NCBI GenBank assembly: GCA_025964465.1
Contig: JAOPYS010000221.1
Location: 1-11,062 of the forward strand
Length of the DNA stretch: 11,062 nt
Source: Thermoleophilia bacterium
GTDB lineage: Bacteria; Actinomycetota; Thermoleophilia; Gaiellales; SKUG01
Reading direction: 5' to 3'
Made by a program: the position numbers and the translations under genes
In this document: positions 1-4,563 of the stretch, in pieces
Numbering within the stretch: the first letter of the stretch is position 1
Layout of the letters: each line of letters begins with the position of its first letter
The notes under the pieces: model-generated
Databases searched by the model: none
What the model was told of the DNA's origin: nothing
The model's input: the letters and a program-made list of their open reading frames with translations, nothing else

Positions 1-624
1 ACGCCGGCGGAGGTGACGGCGCCGGCGGTGCCGCTCGCCGACCTGGCGGGCGGGTTCGCGGCGGCGACGGCGATCTGCGCGGCGCTCGTGCGGCGTGCGG
101 CGACCGGGGAGGGGTGCACGCTCGACATGTCGCTCACCGAGGCGGCACTCGCGCTGCAGGCGATGCACCTGCCCGGCGCGCAGGAGCCGGCCGGCGCAGG
201 GCGCGGTGAAGGGATGCTCACCGGGGGCCTCGCGAGCTACCGCCCCTACCGCTGCGCGGACGGCGCGTGGCTCGCGGTCGGGCCGATCGAGCCCAAGTTC
301 TTCGCGACGCTCGCCGCGGCGATCGGACGCCCCGAGCTGGTCGAGCGCCAGTACGACCCGTCGGCGCAGGGCGACCTGCGCGCCGAGCTCGACGCCGTGT
401 TCGCGGCGCGCCCGGCCGCCGAGTGGGAGGCGCTGCTCGTCGGGCCCGACGGGGGCGGTGCGTGCGTGTGCCGCGTGCTGCACCCCCGCGAGGTCGGCGA
501 ACACCCGCAGGTGGCCGCGCGCGGCGCCGTGCTGCCCGTGCCCGGCGCGCCCGACCGGCGCATGCCGGCGTCGCCCTACGTCGTCGACGGCGTCCGCAGC
601 GACTCGCCCGCAGGCGATTCGTGA
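1..624 (+). CDS. Family III CoA-transferase / alpha-methylacyl-CoA racemase, C-terminal part (partial at 5' edge)
   Basis: The reading frame is open from base 1 and ends at TGA 622-624, giving 207 residues; the N-terminal half, including the family's catalytic Asp, lies outside the window. The segment PLADLAGGFAAATAICAALV, then a GEGCTLDMSLTEAALAL stretch, then SYRPYRCADGAWLAVGPIEP, and near the end HPQVAARGAVLPV are the order and wording of CaiB/BaiF family proteins, closest in feel to alpha-methylacyl-CoA racemases. Such enzymes are cytoplasmic and either move CoA between carboxylic acids or epimerise 2-methylacyl-CoA thioesters during branched-chain lipid breakdown. Substrate cannot be told from this half. 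It converges on the amidase gene with a 17-base gap. Family assignment is firm; racemase versus transferase is a lean only. Confidence 0.88.
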   Translation, partial: TPAEVTAPAVPLADLAGGFAAATAICAALVRRAATGEGCTLDMSLTEAALALQAMHLPGAQEPAGAGRGEGMLTGGLASYRPYRCADGAWLAVGPIEPKFFATLAAAIGRPELVERQYDPSAQGDLRAELDAVFAARPAAEWEALLVGPDGGGACVCRVLHPREVGEHPQVAARGAVLPVPGAPDRRMPASPYVVDGVRSDSPAGDS

Positions 625-647
625 CGTAACCGGCCCCCACGTCACGA
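619..647. terminator. Perfect inverted repeat spanning both convergent stop codons; possible bidirectional terminator
   Basis: TCGTGACGT (619-627) and ACGTCACGA (639-647) are exact reverse complements, giving a 9-bp stem with an 11-base C-rich loop. The TGA of the plus-strand CoA-transferase gene (622-624) and the minus-strand amidase stop (642-644) both lie in the arms. The position between convergent genes suggests a shared terminator, but no T-tract follows on either strand, so this is an inference from position and symmetry. Confidence 0.45.
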
Positions 648-1517
648 TACGTCCGCAGGCCAGCGGTAGACCTCGCCGCGCCGGTTGGCGAGCGACGGGA
701 TCGAGGCGCGCACGCGGTCGACGGCACCCAGGTCGAGGTCGGCGACGATGACGCACTCGGCGTCGCCCGCCCGGGCGATCACCGTCCCCCACGGGTCGAC
801 GATCATCGAGTGCCCGTAGGAGACCTTGCCCTCGCCGTGGTCGCCGATGATGTCGGGCGCGATGACGAAGCAGCCGTTCTCGATGGCGCGGGCGCGCAGC
901 AGCACCTCCCAGTGGTCGCGACCCGTCATGAGCGTGAACGCCGCCGGCACGGTGATGATGCGCGCACCGTGCAGCGCGAGGATCCGGTACAGCTCGGGGA
1001 AGCGCAGGTCGTAGCAGACCGTCATGCCGAGCGGGACGCCGTCGACCTCCGTCACGACGATCTCGTCCCCCGGGCGCTCGGCGTCGCTCTCGCGGTAGGA
1101 GACGCCGGCCACCTCGACGTCGAACATGTGCATCTTGGCGTAGCTCGCGCGCAGCTCGCCGGCCGGGTCCACGAGCACGCTCAGGTTGCGCAGCTTGTGC
1201 TCGCCCGGCTCGCTGATGACGGTGCTGCCCGCCAGGATCCAACAGCCCAGCTCGCGGGCCCAGCCCCGCACGCGCGTGATCGTCGGCCCGTCGATCGGCT
1301 CCGCCGCCGCGTGCAGCAGCTCCGGCCCGCCGATCGCGTTCCACTTCTCCGGCAGCGCGACCAGCCGGGCGCCCCGCTCCGCCGCCTCGCGCACGCCGAT
1401 CTCCGCCCGCGCGACGTTCGCGTCGACGTCGTGGTCGGACGCCAGCTGCACGCACGCGACGCGCAGCGACTCGGAGGAACGGTCTGGTGCGCCGAGGCGC
1501 GGGGGGTGGAAGGCCAT
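642..1517 (-). CDS. Carbon-nitrogen hydrolase (nitrilase superfamily), Nit1/omega-amidase-like
   Basis: This is a complete 291-residue protein of normal family length. The catalytic triad is visible: Glu57 in LVALPEKWN, Lys128 in YAKMHMFDV and Cys168 in TVCYDLRFPELYR. The CYDLRFPELYR wording is typical of the branch holding Nit1 (deaminated glutathione amidase) and omega-amidase, which hydrolyse a terminal amide on small dicarboxylic acid derivatives through a Cys thioester. No signal peptide or membrane segment is seen, so it should be cytoplasmic. The ATG at 1517 is supported by a TAGGGT box six bases upstream (leaderless spacing). The small helical protein gene lies 45 bases upstream on the same strand and could be co-transcribed, although this gene appears to have its own promoter. 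Superfamily is certain; the exact substrate is unknown. Confidence 0.9.
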   Translation of the reverse strand: MAFHPPRLGAPDRSSESLRVACVQLASDHDVDANVARAEIGVREAAERGARLVALPEKWNAIGGPELLHAAAEPIDGPTITRVRGWARELGCWILAGSTVISEPGEHKLRNLSVLVDPAGELRASYAKMHMFDVEVAGVSYRESDAERPGDEIVVTEVDGVPLGMTVCYDLRFPELYRILALHGARIITVPAAFTLMTGRDHWEVLLRARAIENGCFVIAPDIIGDHGEGKVSYGHSMIVDPWGTVIARAGDAECVIVADLDLGAVDRVRASIPSLANRRGEVYRWPADVS

Positions 1518-1523
1518 GCCCCG

Positions 1524-1529
1524 ACCCTA
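1524..1529 (-). promoter_or_regulatory. -10 box of a probable leaderless promoter for the amidase gene
   Basis: On the minus strand TAGGGT is followed by six bases and then the ATG at 1517. With the usual -10 to start distance, transcription would begin on the A of ATG. This fits the TANNNT-N6/7-ATG arrangement known for leaderless genes in actinobacteria. No clear -35 hexamer is seen; that position is taken by an inverted repeat. Confidence 0.55.
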
Positions 1530-1534
1530 CGCCC

Positions 1535-1552
1535 CCTCATCCGATGATGAGG
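1535..1552. promoter_or_regulatory. Inverted repeat upstream of the amidase -10 box (operator or short hairpin)
   Basis: CCTCATC (1535-1541) and GATGAGG (1546-1552) form a perfect 7-bp repeat around CGAT. Relative to the predicted start at 1517 it covers about -18 to -35, the place for a repressor or activator site. It also lies 11 bases beyond the stop of the upstream minus-strand gene (1563), so a weak terminator is the alternative. No T-run follows. Confidence 0.4.
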
Positions 1553-1562
1553 ACGTCGGTCG

Positions 1563-2009
1563 TCAGCCGACGACGCGGGTGGAGCGCGGGTCCAGCTGGT
1601 CGGCGACGTTCGAGCTGATCGCCTTCGCGCGGCGCACGGCCGCGAGGATGTCGCCGCGCTCGAGCGGCCAGGTCGAGACGAGGTCGGCCGACGAGAGGCG
1701 GTCCTGGGCGTGCGAGACGCTGCCGCCGGCGTTCTCCAGCAGCTGGAGGAACGCGTCGTTCTCCTTGCTGTCGTCCGTGGAGATCGCCGTGGTGGCGGCA
1801 TCGATGATCTCGGAGGTCGAGCGCAGGTCCGCGGCGTACGACGCGACGAGCCCGGCGTTCTTGAAGTTGCGCACGATGCCGTCCTCGACGTCCTTGAGCA
1901 GGTCGGCGGTGCTGCGCAGCGCGGCCGATGCGGCCGGGTTGGTCCACGACCCGGCGGCGGCCGGGACGGGGTCGGCGAAGGTCGTGGTGGCTGACGGGGC
2001 GATGCGCAT
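1563..2009 (-). CDS. Small helical protein of unknown function
   Basis: I do not recognise this 148-residue protein. After a short Ala/Pro/Thr-rich N-terminus (residues 1-25) it is almost all amphipathic helix-like sequence, with stretches such as LRSTADLLKDVEDGIVRNF, DLRSTSEIIDAATTAI and RGDILAAVRRAKAISSN. It has no Cys, no membrane segment and no signal peptide, and it looks like a cytoplasmic helical bundle. The ATG at 2009 was preferred over an in-frame extension reaching 2510, because that longer version would run antisense through the whole NifU gene and because TACCGT lies seven bases before 2009. It is divergent from the NifU gene and 45 bases upstream of the amidase gene on the same strand. 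The codon composition resembles that of the neighbours. It is probably a real gene; no function is proposed. Confidence 0.7.
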   Translation of the reverse strand: MRIAPSATTTFADPVPAAAGSWTNPAASAALRSTADLLKDVEDGIVRNFKNAGLVASYAADLRSTSEIIDAATTAISTDDSKENDAFLQLLENAGGSVSHAQDRLSSADLVSTWPLERGDILAAVRRAKAISSNVADQLDPRSTRVVG

Positions 2010-2016
2010 GGGTGCG

Positions 2017-2022
2017 ACGGTA
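2017..2022 (-). promoter_or_regulatory. -10 box of a probable leaderless promoter for the helical protein gene
   Basis: On the minus strand TACCGT is followed by seven bases (2010-2016) and the ATG at 2009. There is no purine-rich ribosome site before this ATG, which fits a leaderless start. No convincing -35 is seen. Confidence 0.45.
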
Positions 2023-2113
2023 CCGGGACCGGCGGACGGGCCGGCCGTTCGATGACGAGCTGGGGCCGGAGCCGGACGCGGGCGTGGTCGGCCCCGGCCA
2101 CGGCACCGTCGAG

Positions 2114-2119
2114 TATCGT
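2114..2119 (+). promoter_or_regulatory. -10 box of a probable leaderless promoter for the NifU-like gene
   Basis: TATCGT is followed by seven bases (2120-2126) and ATG at 2127, so a transcript would start at or next to the ATG. No Shine-Dalgarno sequence is present. The box supports 2127 as the start over the in-frame ATG at 2052. Confidence 0.55.
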
Positions 2120-2126
2120 GTGCGCC

Positions 2127-2450
2127 ATGGAGGACGAGGCGCTCATCGAGACGTCGGGCCCCCTCTTCGACCGGGTCGAGGAGGCGCTCGAGCGCGTGCG
2201 CCCGCACATCCAGGCCGATGGCGGCGACGTGCGGCTGGTCGAGATCGAGGATTCCTCCATCGCCATCGTGCAGCTGTCGGGCGCCTGCGTGGGCTGCCCG
2301 ATGAGCGAGATCACGATCCGGCACGGCATCGAGGCCACGCTGCGGGTGCTGGTGCCGGAGATCATGGGCGTCGACGTGATGCCGGACGAGTCGGTGCCGG
2401 CGCGCGCCTTCGTCGACGTGCTGGACCGGGCGTCGTTCAAGCCGCTCTGA
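2127..2450 (+). CDS. NifU C-terminal domain (Nfu-type) iron-sulfur protein
   Basis: This 107-residue protein is essentially one NifU C-terminal domain. It contains RPHIQADGGDVRLVEI and then the CxxC motif in SGACVGCPMS (Cys54 and Cys57), which in Nfu proteins binds a [4Fe-4S] cluster between two subunits for delivery to target enzymes. The tail (residues about 81-107) is short and variable. Nfu proteins are cytoplasmic carriers in Fe-S cluster maturation; no suf or isc genes lie in the window. ATG 2127 is chosen because the domain starts soon after it and a TATCGT box sits at leaderless distance. The earlier in-frame ATG at 2052 would add 25 residues with no domain character. It is divergent from the helical protein gene and is followed 59 bases later by tRNA-Pro. 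Confidence 0.92.
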   Translation: MEDEALIETSGPLFDRVEEALERVRPHIQADGGDVRLVEIEDSSIAIVQLSGACVGCPMSEITIRHGIEATLRVLVPEIMGVDVMPDESVPARAFVDVLDRASFKPL

Positions 2451-2460
2451 GCCGCGTCGC

Positions 2461-2488
2461 GATCCGGGGTTTGCACGGGACCCCGATC
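2461..2488. terminator. Hairpin between the NifU gene and tRNA-Pro, overlapping the tRNA promoter
   Basis: GGGGT (2466-2470) pairs with ACCCC (2480-2484), and the flanking GATC copies (2461-2464 and 2485-2488) pair as well, leaving C2465 bulged: nine pairs around a nine-base loop. It starts 10 bases after the NifU stop. There is no T-tract. GATCCGG is also present as a direct repeat at 2461-2467 and 2485-2491. It may end the NifU transcript or bind a regulator. Confidence 0.35.
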
Positions 2489-2497
2489 CGGTATCAT
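2470..2497 (+). promoter_or_regulatory. Promoter of tRNA-Pro
   Basis: TATCAT (2492-2497) is a good -10 box lying 12 bases before the tRNA 5' end, so transcription should start about six bases upstream of the mature end. A partial -35, TTTGCA (2470-2475), is 16 bases upstream of it. The -10 is convincing and the -35 is weak. Confidence 0.6.
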
Positions 2498-2509
2498 CGA
2501 CCCTTGCCA

Positions 2510-2583
2510 CGGGCTGTGGCGCAGTCTGGTAGCGCGCTCCGTTCGGGTCGGAGAGGCCCCGAGTTCGAATCTCGGCAGCCCGA
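2510..2583 (+). tRNA. tRNA-Pro (anticodon CGG)
   Basis: A full cloverleaf folds from 74 bases. The acceptor stem is CGGGCTG (2510-2516) with CAGCCCG (2576-2582), and A2583 is the discriminator. The D stem is GCGC/GCGC (2519-2522 and 2532-2535). The anticodon stem is CTCCG/CGGAG (2537-2541 and 2549-2553) around loop TTCGGGT, anticodon CGG at 2544-2546. The variable loop has five bases, and the T stem CCGAG/CTCGG closes loop TTCGAAT. CCA is not encoded, so it must be added after transcription. It reads CCG, a heavily used Pro codon in this GC-rich sequence. Confidence 0.97.
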
Positions 2584-2591
2584 TAGTGGTC

Positions 2592-2627
2592 AACGCGGGT
2601 CGGTTCCTCCGGGAACCGGCCCGCGTT
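2592..2627 (+). terminator. Strong hairpin terminator after tRNA-Pro
   Basis: Bases 2592-2607 pair with 2612-2627 over 16 pairs (one of them T2600-G2619, a wobble in RNA) around a TCCG tetraloop, starting nine bases after the tRNA. It ends in ...CGCGTT followed by CGTGTGTC, so there is no proper T-tract, as is common in high-GC actinobacteria. Stem length and position make a terminator role likely. It ends 19 bases before the GST start. Confidence 0.75.
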
Positions 2628-2646
2628 CGTGTGTCAGGGTGGGTCC

Positions 2647-3390
2647 ATGGATGACGTCACGCTCTACGGGTTCCCGGGCTCCAACGCCTGCCTCACGGCC
2701 GAACTGCTGCTCGAGCACGCCGGGGTGGCCTACCGCGAGCACCGGGTGAAGCCGGGCCCACACGCGCTCGGCATGCGCCTGCGTGGTTTCTCGCGGGAGA
2801 CGGTGCCGGCGATCCGCGTCGGCACGCACCTGAAGGTGCAGGGCACGCGGCCGATCGCGTCATGGATCGCCCAGGCCTTCCCCGACGCCCACCTGCTGCC
2901 CGAAGACCCGGTGCTGCGCGAGCGCGTGCTGGCGGCGGAGCACGACGGCGAACGCCTGCAGAACGCCGCCCGCCGCACGGTCTACGTGCTCGCACAGGAC
3001 CGCCCCGGGGTGATCCGACCCCTCATCGACGCCAACTTCGGCCGCTTCCCGGGGGTCGTGCGCGGCGGCCTGACGCGAGCGATGGTGTTCGCCGCGTCGA
3101 AGGGCAAGGGCGCGAGCCGCGCCCGGCTCGACTCGGACCTCACGCGCATGGCCGAGTTGCTCGACGGTTTCGACGCGCTCGTCGAGGAGGGCGTGCTCGG
3201 CTCGGAGACGCCGAACGTCGCCGATTTCCAGATCGCGCCGAACCTCGCGATGCTCGCCGCCGCCCCGAGCTTCGCGGCGGCCCTGAAGGGGCGTCCGTCA
3301 TGGCGCATCGCCGAGCGCATCTGCCCGACCTATCCGCTGGAGATCGACGTGGACGCGCCGGCCGACTGGGCCGCGCGCCTCGCGCGCTGA
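2647..3390 (+). CDS. Glutathione S-transferase-like protein
   Basis: This 247-residue protein opens with a thioredoxin-like domain: strand VTLYGFPGSNAC, helix TAELLLEHAGV, second strand AYREHRVK, then the cis-Pro loop ETVPAIRV (Pro54) and a last helix that begins QGTRPIASWI. Ser12 or Cys15 sits where GSTs keep the thiol-activating residue. The usual Glu-Ser pair that binds the glutathione gamma-glutamyl group reads Gly-Thr (66-67) here. The rest is the all-helical C-terminal domain, including the N-cap-like TPNVADFQIA. No export signal is seen. Start 2647 was chosen because the domain begins at once and GGGTGGG lies just upstream; an in-frame alternative start at 2629 adds six residues. The gene is tail to tail with the STAS gene, four bases apart. 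Fold is confident; the thiol cofactor and reaction are unknown. Confidence 0.82.
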   Translation: MDDVTLYGFPGSNACLTAELLLEHAGVAYREHRVKPGPHALGMRLRGFSRETVPAIRVGTHLKVQGTRPIASWIAQAFPDAHLLPEDPVLRERVLAAEHDGERLQNAARRTVYVLAQDRPGVIRPLIDANFGRFPGVVRGGLTRAMVFAASKGKGASRARLDSDLTRMAELLDGFDALVEEGVLGSETPNVADFQIAPNLAMLAAAPSFAAALKGRPSWRIAERICPTYPLEIDVDAPADWAARLAR

Positions 3391-3394
3391 CGCC

Positions 3395-3769
3395 TCAGCC
3401 CGAGACGAGCTGGCGCTCGCGCGTGCGGACGAGGCGCATGGTGCGCTCCACCGCAGGTGCGACACCGATGAGCGCCGGGCGCTCGCCGTGCATGCGCTTG
3501 CGGTCGGAGCGGATGCGCTCGATCGCGCGGGCACCCTCGGCGTCGACGAACTCGAGCCCGGCGAGGTCGATCGAGACGATGCGGTGCGGCACCCGCTGCA
3601 CGACCTCGACGGCGCGCGACGACGCGCTGAAGTCCAGCTCCCCCGCTATGTCGAGGACGGCGTGTTCGAGTGGTCCGCGTACCGCGATCCGGGCCAGCCC
3701 GGTGTGCAGCATGCGTCCCGTTCTTCGCCCTTCCCCCAGGCGAGCCCCGCGTGCAGTGATCCCCCACAT
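3395..3769 (-). CDS. STAS-domain protein (anti-sigma factor antagonist-like)
   Basis: This 124-residue protein has a STAS fold: beta strand AVLDIAGELDF (residues 37-47), helix SSRAVEVVQRV, strand RIVSIDLAGLEFVD, then EGARAIERI, strand PALIGVAP and a final helix AVERTMRLV. STAS proteins of this kind bind anti-sigma kinases in partner-switching pathways. The site that is normally Ser in the DSxG motif reads Asp-Ala-Glu-Gly (residues 76-79), so the phosphorylatable residue is absent. ATG 3769 has AAAAGGGG seven bases upstream. Alternatives are an in-frame TTG at 3790 and ATG 3712, which would start just before the domain. No kinase or sigma factor gene is adjacent. The 243 bases upstream hold only hairpins. 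Confidence 0.75.
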   Translation of the reverse strand: MWGITARGARLGEGRRTGRMLHTGLARIAVRGPLEHAVLDIAGELDFSASSRAVEVVQRVPHRIVSIDLAGLEFVDAEGARAIERIRSDRKRMHGERPALIGVAPAVERTMRLVRTRERQLVSG

Positions 3770-3859
3770 GGTGGGTCCCCTTTTCCCCAAGGTGGTTGCA
3801 GCGGCGGCGTCTCCCCAGATACCAACCGTGCTGGACGCAGTCTCGCAGGCGAAGGACCG

Positions 3860-3877
3860 GCATGCAACAACGCATGC
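3860..3877. repeat. Paired GCATGC sites upstream of the STAS gene
   Basis: GCATGC occurs at 3860-3865 and 3872-3877, separated by AACAAC; each copy is itself palindromic and together they form a 6-bp hairpin. It lies about 90 bases upstream of the STAS start in the gap shared with the end of ssb, so it could be an operator for the STAS gene. There is no further evidence. Confidence 0.3.
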
Positions 3878-3944
3878 ACGATTTTCGCAGAGTTGACGCT
3901 GCGGTCACGTTTTCGTCCTGATGGGGCGTGCGGCAGACCCGATT

Positions 3945-3982
3945 CGCGCGGCGGTGACAGGCCGTCGTGTCACCGCCGCGCG
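3945..3982 (-). terminator. 15-bp perfect stem-loop downstream of ssb
   Basis: Bases 3945-3959 and 3968-3982 are exact reverse complements, with an 8-base loop (GGCCGTCG). The structure begins 30 bases beyond the ssb stop in the minus direction and lies within the 243-base gap before the STAS gene. No T-tract follows on the minus strand (AATCGGG). The core TGTCACC recurs once at 4000-4006. It is most likely the ssb terminator; a protein-binding site is possible. Confidence 0.6.
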
Positions 3983-4012
3983 TCGGGTCCGGGGGGTGGT
4001 GTCACCCGGATG

Positions 4013-4399
4013 TCAGGCGAGGGCGAGCTCCTCCGCGGGCATGTCGATCGCCGGCGCGAAGTCCTCGTCGGGCGCGGGGGTCGACGCCTCCTTGCGCGGG
4101 CCACCGCCGAGCAGCTCGACGCGATGCGCGACCACCTCGACCTTGCTGCGCTTGGTGCCGTCCTCCGCGTCCCAGACCGAGTGGTGCAGGCGGCCGTCCA
4201 CCGCGACGCGACGACCGACCGACAGGTACTCCTTGCAGACCTCCGCCTGCCGCTCCCACGCGACCACGGTCAGGAAGTCCGCCTGGTCGCCGCTCGGCCG
4301 CGAGACCGCGAGCCGGAACGTGCACACGGCCCGACCGTTGCCCGTCTGGCGCAGCTCGGGGTCGGTCGCCAGGTTGCCTACGAGTGCCACGACGTTCAT
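4013..4399 (-). CDS. ssb: Single-stranded DNA-binding protein lacking the canonical acidic tip
   Basis: This 128-residue protein has a full OB-fold SSB domain: MNVVALVGNLATDPELRQTG, FRLAVSRP, DFLTVVAWERQAEVCKEYL, VGRRVAVDGRLHHSVWD, VEVVAHRVELLGG. SSB coats single-stranded DNA as a tetramer and recruits repair and replication proteins through its C-terminal tip, usually DDDIPF-like. Here the tail after residue 100 is short (about 28 residues); it holds one acidic patch, PDEDFAP, and ends EELALA, without that tip. The start is set by GGAGG (4406-4410) six bases before ATG 4399. The gene is alone, not between the ribosomal protein genes rpsF and rpsR as the main ssb often is, so it may be a paralogue. 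It is divergent from the Nif3-family gene. Confidence 0.9.
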   Translation of the reverse strand: MNVVALVGNLATDPELRQTGNGRAVCTFRLAVSRPSGDQADFLTVVAWERQAEVCKEYLSVGRRVAVDGRLHHSVWDAEDGTKRSKVEVVAHRVELLGGGPRKEASTPAPDEDFAPAIDMPAEELALA

Positions 4400-4405
4400 G
4401 GCTGT

Positions 4406-4410
4406 CCTCC
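4406..4410 (-). promoter_or_regulatory. Shine-Dalgarno site of ssb
   Basis: On the minus strand GGAGG lies six bases before the ATG at 4399. It decides this start over the in-frame upstream codons around 4456, which would add 19 non-homologous residues. Confidence 0.8.
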
Positions 4411-4469
4411 ATCTCAGGTGGGCGCGCGACGGATTCGCGCGCCGATGGGAGAACACTGTCGAGCGAGGT

Positions 4470-4528
4470 GTGACGACTTGCGCGCGCTCTGTGACGGATG
4501 CGTGCCACCTTCGTCACGACGCCGTCAC
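4470..4528. promoter_or_regulatory. Cluster of four GTGACG half-sites between ssb and the Nif3-family gene
   Basis: GTGACG occurs at 4470-4475 and 4491-4496, and its reverse complement CGTCAC at 4512-4517 and 4523-4528. The steps of 21, 21 and 11 bases are close to two, two and one helical turns, so all sites would face one side of the DNA. The cluster lies in the 164-base divergent promoter region. A regulator binding here is an inference. Confidence 0.35.
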
Positions 4529-4530
4529 GG

Positions 4531-4557
4531 TTGCCGGGGCAGCGCCACGGGTAGCCG
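4531..4557 (+). promoter_or_regulatory. Weak candidate leaderless promoter of the Nif3-family gene
   Basis: TTGCCG (4531-4536) and TAGCCG (4552-4557) are 15 bases apart, and six bases then lead to ATG 4564. The -10 lacks the final T and the spacer is short, so this is tentative. No ribosome binding site precedes this ATG, which would fit a leaderless transcript. Confidence 0.3.
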
Positions 4558-4563
4558 CCGCGC

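Noticed and set aside
1563..2510. A 315-residue minus-strand reading frame including the helical protein.
   Set aside because: Its N-terminal half is antisense to the NifU-like gene, has low-complexity Arg/His composition, and reaches the tRNA; the start at 2009 has a promoter box.
4469..4518. CRP/FNR-type site, because TGTGA and TCAC occur here.
   Set aside because: The halves do not have the TGTGA-N6-TCACA spacing; the nearest opposed halves are more than 10 bases apart.
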